Shown here: positions 1-8,041 of the stretch, piece after piece | Numbering within the stretch: position 1 is the stretch's first letter | Layout of the letters: every line of letters begins with the position of its first letter | The notes under the pieces: model-generated | Database searches by the model: none | Told to the model about the DNA's origin: nothing | What the model saw: the letters and a program-made list of their open reading frames with translations, nothing else | DNA from: Bacteroidota bacterium | GTDB taxonomy: Bacteria > Bacteroidota > Bacteroidia > Chitinophagales > BACL12 | Direction: 5' to 3' | Length of the DNA: 64,000 nt | Assembly (NCBI GenBank): GCA_016706255.1 | Contig: JADJJZ010000006.1 | Coordinates: forward strand, 124,001-188,000 | Made by a program: the position numbers and the translations under genes

Positions 1-73
1 TTTTAGCATAATAAGTATTAGTGATTAGCCTTTAAAATAATTATTTTGGGGGTTTTTACCATTAAAGTGATTC

Positions 74-502
74 TCACGCTGGCTCCCACAATTCAATTTT
101 ATTACCCTCTTCATCCATAATATGAATAAATTTACCGTAATCATAGGTTTCAAGTTCATCTACAATGTTGACGCCATTGTTTCGAAGTTTTTCTATCAGT
201 CCTTCTATATTTTGAACACGGTAATTAATCATAAAATCTTTAGTTGAAGGTGCAAAATAGGCATCACCCTTTTTAAACGGGCACCATTGAATAGAATTTA
301 TCCGTTCCGGGTCGTGTAAATCGCGGGATTCGAAACTTGCGGAACCCCAATCATTAATTTCTAAACCTAAGTTTTTAACATACCACTCCCTGGTTTCCAT
401 TAAATTTTCGGCAAAAAAGAGGATGGCCCCAATACCAAGCACTTTAGGTGTTTTGTCGTTTTGTGGTTCAGTTTTTTCTGGTTGGTGGTTTAAATCTCCC
501 AT
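74..502 (-). CDS. VOC (glyoxalase/bleomycin-resistance fold) protein
   Basis: A 142-residue single-module VOC protein. After about 20 charged residues the fold begins with the hydrophobic strand ILFF and a helix ending in EWYVKNLGLE, the usual beta-alpha opening of the family. It ends with GNKIELWEP, the conserved last strand, whose Glu137 is the usual metal ligand. The substrate cannot be told: the family includes glyoxalases, dioxygenases and antibiotic-binding proteins. It is the last minus-strand gene before the left edge and is separated from the next gene by an AT-rich gap. The family call is secure, the function open. Confidence 0.85.
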   Translation of the reverse strand: MGDLNHQPEKTEPQNDKTPKVLGIGAILFFAENLMETREWYVKNLGLEINDWGSASFESRDLHDPERINSIQWCPFKKGDAYFAPSTKDFMINYRVQNIEGLIEKLRNNGVNIVDELETYDYGKFIHIMDEEGNKIELWEPA

Positions 503-616
503 GTTTAATTTCAGTTATGTATTAAGGTAAAATATATATAAAAGTATAAAAAATAATTCAACAATTTGAAATTTGCTAATTATTCCATGACAACAACCCC
601 CTTCAAATCAGCAAGG

Positions 617-859
617 TTATTTTTTAAGAAATGCATAGGTAATTTTATCAACTTTGCAGTTTATAAATTTAACCCGTTTAAACTTTCTGTTATTTTTAAA
701 GAATGTATTTAGCAATGTTGCATTTTCAAATTTTGTTCCATAAAAAGCACAATTATCAAATGTACAATCATTTAATGTTCCGGTAAATGTAATATCTTGT
801 ATTTGCATTTCTATGAATGCTGTGGAATTCCATTGAATGTTTTCCAAAGTGTTTTTCAT
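617..859 (-). pseudogene. C-terminal fragment of the pentapeptide-repeat XRE protein (frameshifted)
   Basis: An 80-residue frame with pentapeptide-like repeats (CTFDNCAFYGTKFENATL). It is the continuation of the XRE/pentapeptide gene that starts at 1472. The intervening 860-970 encodes further repeats (CDFSGADFIGTVL) in a third frame. Past the stop at 617, removing one A from the six-A run (plus-strand T run 620-625) continues the protein as NNLADLKGVVVME to a stop at 580-582. With one base added near 971-976, one added near 860-863 and one removed near 620-625, the interval 580-1472 reads as one protein of about 297 residues. It should not be read as an independent gene. Confidence 0.7.
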
Positions 860-947
860 AAAATTGCCTGTTTTAAAACAGTTCCTATAAAATCGGCACC
901 GGAAAAATCACATTTTAAGATATTGGATTTGGTAATTACCGTTTCAT

Positions 948-1472
948 TTAATGAACAATTATGAAATTTATTTTTTGCAGGTTTGAGCCTTGGATTTGAC
1001 TTTTACTGATATCAGAATCGGTAAAATCGCAGCCGTCTACATTATTTTTATTCAATGTTAATCCGGATAGGTTTGAACCAATGAATAAACAACGCTGCAT
1101 ATTTGCAGACGAAAAATTTTGACTCAAGTTTTTTAATCCGGAAAAATCACTATCTGTTAGATTTAACTTCGACATGTCACGGTTGCTGATAACAGTTGAT
1201 TTGGAGGTTTTCGAATTTTCTGCTTTGCCGGAATCAAGAGTTGAGTTAACCGTTGGTTGTGACTGAAAATTTTCAGAGAAATAATTGAGATCTACCCCTA
1301 AAATTTCTGCCAAACGGTTTAATGTTGTTATATCAGGCATCGATTCACCTCGCTCCCATTTACCTACTGCTTGCGGACTAATTGAAATTTTTTGAGCCAA
1401 ATCGGCTTGTGATAGAAAAATGTTTTTTCTTGCTGCGGCAATTTTATCGCCAATAGTGTTTGAATTTAGCAT
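948..1472 (-). CDS. XRE-family regulator with C-terminal pentapeptide repeats (N-terminal part, frameshifted)
   Basis: Residues 5-65 form a helix-turn-helix of the XRE/Cro type (LSQADLAQKISISPQAVGKWERGESMPD, quoted in part, is the recognition region). A polar linker follows, then from about residue 95 A(D/N)LXX-type pentapeptide repeats such as NLTDSDFSGLKNL and NNVDGCDFTDSDI. Pentapeptide repeats fold as a right-handed quadrilateral helix and probably mediate protein contacts. The frame stops at 948 only because an A run (plus T6 at 971-976) appears one base short; the repeats continue in other frames to 580. A good promoter and 21-bp tandem repeats lie just upstream, suggesting autoregulation. 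Its targets are unknown. Confidence 0.75.
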   Translation of the reverse strand: MLNSNTIGDKIAAARKNIFLSQADLAQKISISPQAVGKWERGESMPDITTLNRLAEILGVDLNYFSENFQSQPTVNSTLDSGKAENSKTSKSTVISNRDMSKLNLTDSDFSGLKNLSQNFSSANMQRCLFIGSNLSGLTLNKNNVDGCDFTDSDISKSQIQGSNLQKINFIIVH

Positions 1473-1495
1473 CTTGTTTAAGTTTTTTGATGCAG

Positions 1496-1527
1496 CAAAG
1501 TTATTTTGATGTCTATATTGTAAACAA
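1496..1527 (-). promoter_or_regulatory. Bacteroidota-type promoter of the XRE/pentapeptide gene
   Basis: On the minus strand a -33 TTG (1525-1527) and a -7 TAACTTTG (1496-1503) are separated by 21 nt. This matches the TTG/TAnnTTTG consensus of the Bacteroidota primary sigma factor. The -7 box ends 24 nt before the ATG at 1472. Confidence 0.6.
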
Positions 1528-1539
1528 CATTTGACCGCT

Positions 1540-1602
1540 ACTAATGGTTGTATTACCGCAACTATTGGTTGTTTTGAGGCAACTTTTGGATGTAATTTCG
1601 CC
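1540..1602. repeat. Three 21-bp imperfect tandem repeats upstream of the XRE promoter
   Basis: Units at 1540-1560, 1561-1581 and 1582-1602 share the pattern ACT-nn-TGG-n-TGT-nnTnnCGCn. A decayed fourth unit can be traced at 1519-1539, running into the -33 element. A 21-bp period equals two helical turns, so bound dimers would line up on one DNA face. A probable operator array for the adjacent XRE protein. Confidence 0.55.
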
Positions 1603-1684
1603 TAAAACAAAGAATAGCCACTTTTTAGCTTAAAACTGTTGGCATTTCACCTAAAAACGAAAGCTAAACCTTTTGAAAAATGGA

Positions 1685-2050
1685 TTATGCATCGCGTAAA
1701 ATTTTTTCCATTTTCCTGCCTTTTGCCAATTCATCCACTAGTTTATCAAGGTAACGGACCTGCTTTGTTAACGGATTCTCAATTTCCTCAATTCTGTATC
1801 CGCATATCATTCCTGTAATTTGGTTGGCATTGGGATGAAGTTTAGCCTTTTTGAAAAAGGTTTCAAACGTAACCTTTTCATTTATAAGGGCTTGTATTTT
1901 TTTTTCGTCAAACCCTGTTAGCCATGTTATTACCTCGTTCAGTTCATTTTTGGTTCGCCCTTTTTTTTCGATCTTAGTTAGATACAACGGGTAAACGGAA
2001 GAAAATGTCATTTCTGCCATTCTTTTGTTATGTAAGTCGGTGGTATTCAT
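1685..2050 (-). CDS. DUF2200 family protein
   Basis: A 121-residue protein matching DUF2200 over its whole length: an opening like HNKRMAEMTFSSVYPLYL, a central TWLTGFDEKKIQ, the conserved FFKKAKLHPNA, and the ICGYRIEEIENPL segment. The family is small, soluble and uncharacterised; no catalytic residues are established. The downstream NTF2-like gene lies 42 bp away in the same direction. The family assignment is confident and the function unknown. Confidence 0.85.
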   Translation of the reverse strand: MNTTDLHNKRMAEMTFSSVYPLYLTKIEKKGRTKNELNEVITWLTGFDEKKIQALINEKVTFETFFKKAKLHPNANQITGMICGYRIEEIENPLTKQVRYLDKLVDELAKGRKMEKILRDA

Positions 2051-2092
2051 TTGTTTTGTTATTAAAATGACTGAATTAATTTTTCAAATCTA

Positions 2093-2449
2093 TTAAATCG
2101 TTAAAGGAATATTATGTAATTTATGGAATGAAAGTTTATCCCAATAGCCGCGCTGAAATATTATTTTATCATCTTTAATATTGAAAAAGCCACAACCACG
2201 TAGACCTTTTGGGTCTTTCCACTCCAGAATTGCCCATTCGCCATCTTCAAAAATATTTTCCGGAATGCAAACCATTTCAGCCGCACTAAACTCGGTTTCA
2301 AACATTTTTTTAATGGCTTCTTTTCCTATAATTGGTACATTTGCAACCTGATGGTTTACAGCATTTTCTGCATAAAGACTAGAAATAGCTTGAGCATCAG
2401 TGTTGTTAAAAGCTATGAGCCATTGATTGAGTATTTGTTTTGGTGTCAT
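2093..2449 (-). CDS. NTF2/SnoaL-like protein
   Basis: 118 residues with the NTF2-like cone fold: an opening helix (ILNQWLIAFNNTDAQAISSLYAENAVNH), then GKEAIKKMFETEF, then strands typical of SnoaL-like domains (quoted in part). His33 lies where family members often bind a ligand or carry out acid-base chemistry. The fold covers enzymes, binding proteins and polyketide cyclases, so no reaction is proposed. It starts 5 bp after the stop of the upstream GNAT gene, indicating one transcript. Confidence 0.75.
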   Translation of the reverse strand: MTPKQILNQWLIAFNNTDAQAISSLYAENAVNHQVANVPIIGKEAIKKMFETEFSAAEMVCIPENIFEDGEWAILEWKDPKGLRGCGFFNIKDDKIIFQRGYWDKLSFHKLHNIPLTI

Positions 2450-2454
2450 ATATT

Positions 2455-2919
2455 TTAATCTAGTCTAAATATATATTCCTCAATTTCTTCATTCCGTGCT
2501 TTAGCAAAACCTTTATCGGTGCCAATTTTTATAAAACCACAATTTTCAAGCACCTTTTGTGAACCGAAGTTGTCGAATGCTGTTCGGCCATAAATAGGAC
2601 GGTTTAATTCAATTTTTAAAAAATCGCGTAAAGCATTTGTTGCAATACCCTGCCCCCAAAACTCCTGGTCGATCCAATAGGTTATTTCTGCTTCATTTTC
2701 CATTTCGTATTTGGCAATACTTCCAACAATTTTATCTTCAATTTTGATTGTGCACATGTGAATGGTTGGATTACTCAAAAATGGTTCATATTTATGAATA
2801 TAAGCTTCTTTTGTTAAAGGCTCAGGACCAGTGAATGCAGCCAGGTAGTTGGCTTCCTTATTGAGTTGAAATAGGTATAATGTTTCTAAATCTGCTTTAA
2901 CAGTTGGTGTTAGTGTCAT
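2455..2919 (-). CDS. GNAT N-acetyltransferase (RimJ/RimL type)
   Basis: A 154-residue acetyl-CoA-dependent acyltransferase. The acetyl-CoA pyrophosphate loop is seen as WGQGIAT at residues 88-94, preceded by the strand EITYWID and followed by IYGRTAFDNFGSQKVLENCGF, which is the usual C-terminal segment of the RimJ/RimL branch (quoted in part). The acceptor could be a protein N-terminus, an amino acid or a small amine. It lies 5 bp upstream of the NTF2-like gene, so the two are probably co-transcribed. Confidence 0.85.
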   Translation of the reverse strand: MTLTPTVKADLETLYLFQLNKEANYLAAFTGPEPLTKEAYIHKYEPFLSNPTIHMCTIKIEDKIVGSIAKYEMENEAEITYWIDQEFWGQGIATNALRDFLKIELNRPIYGRTAFDNFGSQKVLENCGFIKIGTDKGFAKARNEEIEEYIFRLD

Positions 2920-2986
2920 TTTATTTCGGAGTGTCTAAGTTTTTGTTAAAGTTATTTAATTTCTAACTATTTGTAAATATCTATAA

Positions 2987-3748
2987 TTAATTGGCTTCAG
3001 TTATATTGACTTCTCCATCTTCGGAGATCAAAATTTTCCATTTTTTATTTAAACTACATCCATCATCATAACAAGCGCCTTCATAAATTATCAGACCTTC
3101 GTATGTGAGGTAAAAATATCGGTAACTAACGTTTTGGTCGCCACCAATTTCATTGTATATATTCAAAACCTTTCCATTTTGTGTTGAATTATCAAGTAAA
3201 AGTATATTGCCGTATTTGCCATATTTTAGGGTGCTTTCAGAGTAATAATAATAACATTGATAGTTTCTAACATTTGGCAACATGTATTTTAAACTGTCGA
3301 TGTTTCGTTGTGCTAAGGTATCAATATAAGTATTATTATTAAATGCACTTCCTATATTAATGTATTGCAAATTATAAATGGTTAAAACCGTATCAAGGGT
3401 GGGTTGGTTATTCAATGTTTCAAAACATGTGTAAACTTCATCAAATGTTTTGCCGACAGGTTGCTCAAGGTGACCATAGTTTTTCGGGTCAGCTTCCCAA
3501 TGCATTTGATAAGTCAAGTTATTTAAACCGGCACAACCAAATGGCAAATTAATGTGATTATAATTATTATTATAACGAATAGTATCAACAGTAATTTGTC
3601 GTGTTTGCGGGTTATTTACATGGCCATGTGAATGCTTATTTGAACATGAAGCCACAAATATGCATAAGGTTGTACAAATTATAACTAAAGCCTTGCAGGG
3701 ATTTGAGTACAAAAGCCTACCGATCATTTTATAATATTTTTTAATCAA
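2987..3748 (-). CDS. Putative lipoprotein of unknown function
   Basis: 253 residues. A hydrophobic stretch (ALVIICTTLCIFVASC) ends in a lipobox with Cys35, so the mature protein should be lipidated; a shorter start at Met8 gives a more usual signal peptide. The mature part is rich in Asn and Tyr (CYYYYSEST, NNNTYID) and contains a Gly-Asp-rich region near the C-terminus (YEGACYDDGCSLNKKWKILISEDG). No domain is recognised. It sits between two small enzyme genes with no overlap, so there is no contextual clue to its role. Confidence 0.7.
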   Translation of the reverse strand: MIKKYYKMIGRLLYSNPCKALVIICTTLCIFVASCSNKHSHGHVNNPQTRQITVDTIRYNNNYNHINLPFGCAGLNNLTYQMHWEADPKNYGHLEQPVGKTFDEVYTCFETLNNQPTLDTVLTIYNLQYINIGSAFNNNTYIDTLAQRNIDSLKYMLPNVRNYQCYYYYSESTLKYGKYGNILLLDNSTQNGKVLNIYNEIGGDQNVSYRYFYLTYEGLIIYEGACYDDGCSLNKKWKILISEDGEVNITEAN

Positions 3749-3772
3749 ATGCGATAATTTATCTACTTTAAT

Positions 3773-4141
3773 TTAAAACATCCCATTTTCATTTATCATA
3801 TTTTCCGGTACAGCTTGTCCGAAATCCCAAAGTTCAACAATTTTGCCATTTACAAATTTAAAAATATGCATTATAGCCAATTCGGTTCCTCCTATAGCTA
3901 GTTGAACACGTGAGTGAACAGCTACCAAATCGCCATCTTCCAATGCTCTTTGAATCTCAAATGTTTTATTTGGATTTATGGTTGCATTTTCTTCCATGGC
4001 TAACATTAATGTGTTGCTGTCGCCTTTAAAGAAGGCATTATGATGAATAAACTTATCGCTTACATATAAGTCAAAAGCCTTTCTTGATGCACCGGATGAG
4101 GTAAGGTTTAAAAATTGTTCCGCTTTCTCTTTATTTGTCAT
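3773..4141 (-). CDS. NTF2/SnoaL-like protein
   Basis: 122 residues of the SnoaL-like group: AEQFLNLTSSGASRKAFDLYVSDKFIHHNAFF at the N-terminus (quoted in part), then ALEDGDLVAVHSRV and HIFKFVNGKIVELWDF. This last block is the standard ending of SnoaL-like polyketide-cyclase relatives found as single small genes in many bacteria. The His-His pair lies in the pocket region. It is not closely similar to the other NTF2-like gene at 2.1 kb. The fold is confident; the ligand is unknown. Confidence 0.8.
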   Translation of the reverse strand: MTNKEKAEQFLNLTSSGASRKAFDLYVSDKFIHHNAFFKGDSNTLMLAMEENATINPNKTFEIQRALEDGDLVAVHSRVQLAIGGTELAIMHIFKFVNGKIVELWDFGQAVPENMINENGMF

Positions 4142-4236
4142 ATATTATTTAGATTTAAATCTGTTCATTAATTAATTTTATCATTGATAACTTATTAAAT
4201 ATAACTTAATTATACATATAAAATATATTTAACAAT

Positions 4237-4761
4237 TTAAAGTTTAAGTTTCATCATAATATCTGTTTGTTCATCATTCCCTAACTTAAAAATATGTTTA
4301 TCAAATTCTACAAATCCGTTTTTTTTATAAAAATTTATCGCACGAGGGTTTTCCTCCCAAACGCCTAGCCAAACATATTCGGCATTGTGTTCCTGCGCTA
4401 AACTAATAGCTTTCTCATACAAAATTTGTCCAACCTGTTTGCCATGAAATGCTTTCAAAACATATATTCTTTCTATCTCAAGTGCTTTATCATCTTTTAA
4501 TTCAGTTTGCGATTGCCCGTAATTTACTTTTAAATAACCAATTATTTCTTCTTCCAAAATGGCAAAATAAATTTCTGCATTTTTATTAGTTAATTCAGTT
4601 TGTAATTTTTCTTCTGAAAACCCCTCTTCTAAATACTTACGCATATTTTCTTCAGTATTGCCTGCAGCAAACGTCTCATAAAAGGTTTGTCGACCGATTA
4701 ATTGCAACTGAGATATATCACTTGTTTGCACTTTTTTAATAATAATATTACTTTGTTCCAT
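4237..4761 (-). CDS. GNAT N-acetyltransferase (PaiA/spermidine-type)
   Basis: 174 residues. ALEIERIYVLKAFHGKQVGQILYEKA contains the beta4 strand and the pyrophosphate loop (GKQVGQ, residues 107-112), and WLGVWEENPRAINFYKKNGF is the conserved C-terminal half (quoted in part). This combination is typical of the PaiA branch, some of which acetylate spermidine or spermine. The ATG at 4761 overlaps the 3' end of the frameshifted SRPBCC gene by 14 nt, so translation is probably coupled. Polyamine substrate is an inference. Confidence 0.85.
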   Translation of the reverse strand: MEQSNIIIKKVQTSDISQLQLIGRQTFYETFAAGNTEENMRKYLEEGFSEEKLQTELTNKNAEIYFAILEEEIIGYLKVNYGQSQTELKDDKALEIERIYVLKAFHGKQVGQILYEKAISLAQEHNAEYVWLGVWEENPRAINFYKKNGFVEFDKHIFKLGNDEQTDIMMKLKL

Positions 4762-4987
4762 TTTCTAAATCCTTTTCTAAATTTTTAAAAACATAGTCAT
4801 GTTCCTGTTTAATGCCTAATTTTTCAAGCGGACCCCAATAAAAACGTGGAGTTAATGCTGATGTATAAGTTGTAATACGGGTCATTTTACAGTGGTTATT
4901 GCCAACCGGCTCAAAATAATATATCGCTTCTTTAAATCCAAGCCAGTCGCGGCCGACAAGATTATAATCGATGACATCCATTTTCAA
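4748..4987 (-). pseudogene. C-terminal fragment of membrane-anchored SRPBCC protein (frameshifted)
   Basis: A 79-residue frame opening at a TTG, encoding the last part of an SRPBCC/polyketide-cyclase-like domain: DWLGFKEAIYYFEPVGNNHCKMTRITTY and FYWGPLEKLGIKQEHDYVF (quoted in part). The bases upstream encode the missing middle of the domain (EEVGGIRTCYFEAGKSS, GSGYIVEKI) in another frame. Adding one A to the five-A run (plus T5 at 5014-5018) and one C to the CCC run (plus GGG at 5128-5130) joins it to the gene at 5681, giving about 311 residues. Confidence 0.65.
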
Positions 4988-5108
4988 AATCTTGCCTCTT
5001 TCCAGTTCGGTAATTTTTCTACAATGTAGCCACTTCCAAAATCATTGTTACTTGACTTACCCGCTTCAAAATAGCATGTCCTTATGCCACCCACTTCCTC
5101 TTTATCCA

Positions 5109-5681
5109 TTATACATTTAGTAGGTATGGGAGATCAAAATACATGAGATACGGTTTTTCCGCATCGAGTGTATCTACTGATTTAATGGCATCGTAAACCA
5201 TCTCAGGAGGGAAATTAAAAATTTGTTCCGTTGACACCGCTATTACCGTTTCGTTTTTTTGATTTAAAAAGTGTTCGCCCGGCGCGGCTATTAAAAATGG
5301 AATTATAGGGGTCATTAAAATAAACAAATTGTTTGTTCCCTTAATATTTTTATATCGTTTAACTAAGTGCGTAATAACATAGCCGAGAAAAATTAATGGA
5401 ACTATAATTGGAATTGCCATAACAATGCATAAAAACCCGGACAAGCCCGGAACAGACATTCCTAGAAGCACAAAAACGGTTGTTAAAAAAACGCCGGCTA
5501 AAATATATTTTTTATTCGGCATGGCACCAATAGCTATGCCTAACACAACAGGAAGCAGAATAAAAAGGACCCAGCTATAATTTACTAAGCCCATAAAAAG
5601 AAATATAATGCCGGTCCCGAGGAATATTAATGTAATGATAATAGATAACTGAAAACTTCTATCTTTTAAAATTGCCTTCAT
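5109..5681 (-). CDS. Membrane protein, N-terminal part of membrane-anchored SRPBCC protein (frameshifted)
   Basis: 190 residues. Five transmembrane segments (about residues 12-35, 37-55, 58-77, 82-107 and 118-135) are followed by the start of an SRPBCC domain (EQIFNFPPEMVYDAIKSVDTLD). The frame ends at 5109 just after YFDLP; one extra C continues as IPTKCIMDKEEVGGIR, a typical SRPBCC continuation. The complete product would be a membrane protein with a cytosolic ligand-binding domain. Such a combination is seen in other Bacteroidota but has no assigned role. Confidence 0.65.
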   Translation of the reverse strand: MKAILKDRSFQLSIIITLIFLGTGIIFLFMGLVNYSWVLFILLPVVLGIAIGAMPNKKYILAGVFLTTVFVLLGMSVPGLSGFLCIVMAIPIIVPLIFLGYVITHLVKRYKNIKGTNNLFILMTPIIPFLIAAPGEHFLNQKNETVIAVSTEQIFNFPPEMVYDAIKSVDTLDAEKPYLMYFDLPYLLNV

Positions 5682-5796
5682 TCAATTTGTATTTGCCTGA
5701 TAATGCGCTTAGGGCTACGCAGATATAAAAGTACATCAATTTAATAATGTAGGCAACCTCAAATCAATTGAAACCATAGTTATTTAACTTAATAAC

Positions 5797-6513
5797 TTAT
5801 GGTATTTCCATTTTTTCTGCCCAATTTAGTTCTTCCGGCAATATCACACTTGATAATTCAATATGAATAACACGGCGCCGGTTGATATTTAAGGTTCGGC
5901 TGCTGCTGTGTAATAGTAATGGTTTCATTAACATAACACCACCACGTGGTACGGTACAAGTAATTTCTGTTTCATTTTCCCAGTTAATGGTTTCGGGCCG
6001 ATAAATTTGTTTAATGTGTGATTTTGGTATAATTTTTAAAGCGCCGTTAAGGTCGTTAGTATCGTCGAGGTGAATGCGTATGGTACTTATGTTTTCTAAT
6101 ATATGAATTGGGGGTTGAACTGCGAATTGGTTTTGTTTAACTGTCCATGGTCCATAATTTTGCAAAGGCAATTTTTTATCTACTGAAATAGTTAAATCCT
6201 GGTGATAAGAAACATACCAATTGGACGTTACCGGTTTATCGAAATAAATACTTTTTACTATAAAGTAGTTTTCACCCAATACAGTTTTTATTAAAGATTT
6301 AAGTTTACTGTTAAATATCAAATTGAGAGCTGTTGGAATTTCTTTCAAAAATTGCCGAATGGCAAATAATTCACTGCTTTTTCTAAATGTATCTTTTTGA
6401 GTGTCAGCAGATTCAATTTCGTGTATGATATTTATTATTTCTGTTTCGGTGTAAATATTTTCGCGCACCAAATAGCCATTATTATTAAATATCACTTTTT
6501 CAATTTCGCTCAT
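5797..6513 (-). CDS. Phytanoyl-CoA dioxygenase (PhyH) family protein
   Basis: 238 residues with the double-stranded beta-helix of Fe(II)/2-oxoglutarate oxygenases. The iron ligands are visible as YHQDLT (His104, Asp106) and LLHSSSRTL (His202). Arg212/Arg213 in NRRRVIHIEL is placed to bind 2-oxoglutarate. NDLNGALKIIPKSHIK is the characteristic PhyH segment between them. Family members hydroxylate lipids, amino acids or secondary metabolites; nothing nearby indicates the substrate. The Arr gene ends 15 bp past this gene's start, on the upstream side of transcription. Confidence 0.85.
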   Translation of the reverse strand: MSEIEKVIFNNNGYLVRENIYTETEIINIIHEIESADTQKDTFRKSSELFAIRQFLKEIPTALNLIFNSKLKSLIKTVLGENYFIVKSIYFDKPVTSNWYVSYHQDLTISVDKKLPLQNYGPWTVKQNQFAVQPPIHILENISTIRIHLDDTNDLNGALKIIPKSHIKQIYRPETINWENETEITCTVPRGGVMLMKPLLLHSSSRTLNINRRRVIHIELSSVILPEELNWAEKMEIP

Positions 6514-6528
6514 TAGAATTATATCAGG

Positions 6529-7308
6529 TTAATTAATAATTTCCCCATTGTTGTCAGCTAACTTTTTGCGCCACATTTCAATTTCTTCCGGTGTTTGTCG
6601 GTTCCAATCTGTAATTTCACCTATAATTTTTAATGGAAATGTTGTTCGGTAGGAGCGTGTGGGATTTCCGGGAAATTTTTTATCTGTTACATTGGGGTCG
6701 TTTTCGAATGGACCGGTTGGAGCAACAATGTATACGCGTTCCTTGCCATTCCCTGACGCTAAAGCTGCTGCTAAGCCGGCACCGTTTGCTAAACCGGTAA
6801 AATAAATGTGATTCATGATAAGGTCGGATTTGTAGTTAGAGTTGCGACCGGGTATTAATTCGTCGCCGGGTTGTAAATCTGCTTTTGTGCCATGATAAAA
6901 GGGACCTTCATCAAAAACAATGTTGTTAAATGCTGCTGCTAATTTTAAATAAATGTTTTCGTTTTCGTAGTCGTTTAGTTGAGCATAACATGCAGCAATA
7001 TTTACATATAAAGACGGTATGGTGCTATTAATAGCTATTTCATTTACTTCCTGTGCCAGGGCTAAAGCTTTTTTTAACAAAATTAATTTATCATTTGTAT
7101 TTTGCTGCACACCTGAAATAAAATGCGTTGCTAAAAATTCTTCATATTTGTTGGAAGCCTCCGTTAATGCTTGTTTATAAATAAACCTAGCTTCGTCAGG
7201 TTTGCCTTGCTCTTCCAATTGTTTTCCCTGTAAACAATATTTAATAATTTTATTCGTGGGATTAAATTCCATGATTGAATATCTTTTTAACATATTAAAG
7301 GAAAACAA
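6529..7308 (-). CDS. arr: NAD(+)--rifampin ADP-ribosyltransferase with N-terminal TPR-like domain
   Basis: Residues 136-259 are an Arr domain: PFYHGTK (catalytic-region His139), HIYFTG (Tyr169), then VYIVAPTGPFENDPNVTDKKFPGNPTRSY (quoted in part) and PLKIIGEITDW. Arr transfers ADP-ribose from NAD to rifamycins and inactivates them. Residues 14-130 form about three helical, TPR-like repeats (GKQLEEQGKPDEARFIYKQAL, quoted in part; YVNIAACYAQLNDYENE). A similar N-terminal module accompanies Arr in other Bacteroidota. The likelier start is Met13 at 7272 (MEFNPTNK). Resistance is inferred from the family, not shown. Confidence 0.88.
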   Translation of the reverse strand: MFSFNMLKRYSIMEFNPTNKIIKYCLQGKQLEEQGKPDEARFIYKQALTEASNKYEEFLATHFISGVQQNTNDKLILLKKALALAQEVNEIAINSTIPSLYVNIAACYAQLNDYENENIYLKLAAAFNNIVFDEGPFYHGTKADLQPGDELIPGRNSNYKSDLIMNHIYFTGLANGAGLAAALASGNGKERVYIVAPTGPFENDPNVTDKKFPGNPTRSYRTTFPLKIIGEITDWNRQTPEEIEMWRKKLADNNGEIIN

Positions 7309-7311
7309 AAA

Positions 7312-7902
7312 TCAACAACTATTCGGATAATCTTTTTGCCAGTTTTTATTATTAATAAAATATTTAAACCGGAGCGTAAAAACATGTTTAAACAGGTTTT
7401 CTTCTCCATTCAACAAAAAGGAATAACCATATAAAATATCAATAGCAAACAAACTTAAACCAACCGAAGGGCGCACATAATTACTGTTATTTTCAAAATC
7501 ATAGAAGTAGTCCAGCCTTACTGTTCCCGGTGGCAGGAAAAAGTTCGAAATTTCTGCGAAAGCGCTTATACTTTGGCTATTATATTCATTGGTATAAAAA
7601 TAGCTGTATCCAATACCCCACGATTTCATTGATAGGTTGAATCCACCGCCACTTGCGAATGTAGTTCCGTAGGTTCTGCCTATATTGGCGCTATATTCGG
7701 TGCAGGCTGATCGATTGTATGCAGCGCCTGCATACCATGAATTCCCTAATAATTTAGTTTTGGGCACATTTTCATGAATAATATAAAATGTATCAGGTGT
7801 ATTGTGATTATGAACGTGGGTAGTATCTTCCACCTGGCTAAAAACCGGATTGGTTATTAGTGTGAAGCTAAAAACCGAATAGAGGAGAAGTAAAAGTTTC
7901 AA
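7312..7902 (-). CDS. Secreted beta-strand-rich protein, probable outer-membrane barrel
   Basis: 196 residues. A Sec signal peptide (MKLLLLLYSVFSFTLITNPVFSQ) ends at a likely Ala/Gln-type site near residue 23. The mature part begins with a His-rich stretch (HVHNHN) and then alternating aromatic strands (SWGIGYSYFYTNEYN, AFAEISNFFLPPG, RLDYFYDFEN) ending in TLRFKYFINNK. The spacing fits a small 8-strand barrel, but the usual terminal Phe is absent. No named family is recognised. It lies 3 bp from the arr gene and is transcribed into it. Confidence 0.6.
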   Translation of the reverse strand: MKLLLLLYSVFSFTLITNPVFSQVEDTTHVHNHNTPDTFYIIHENVPKTKLLGNSWYAGAAYNRSACTEYSANIGRTYGTTFASGGGFNLSMKSWGIGYSYFYTNEYNSQSISAFAEISNFFLPPGTVRLDYFYDFENNSNYVRPSVGLSLFAIDILYGYSFLLNGEENLFKHVFTLRFKYFINNKNWQKDYPNSC

Positions 7903-8041
7903 TTTTTACTGTATTAGTTTGTTAGCAAATATTTTATTATTGATTAAAGATAATATTTATTTCGAGGATTTGGAAATTGAAATGTAATGTAACATTCATA
8001 GAATCTTACCGTATATTTAAACAATTAAAAATCAAATATAT

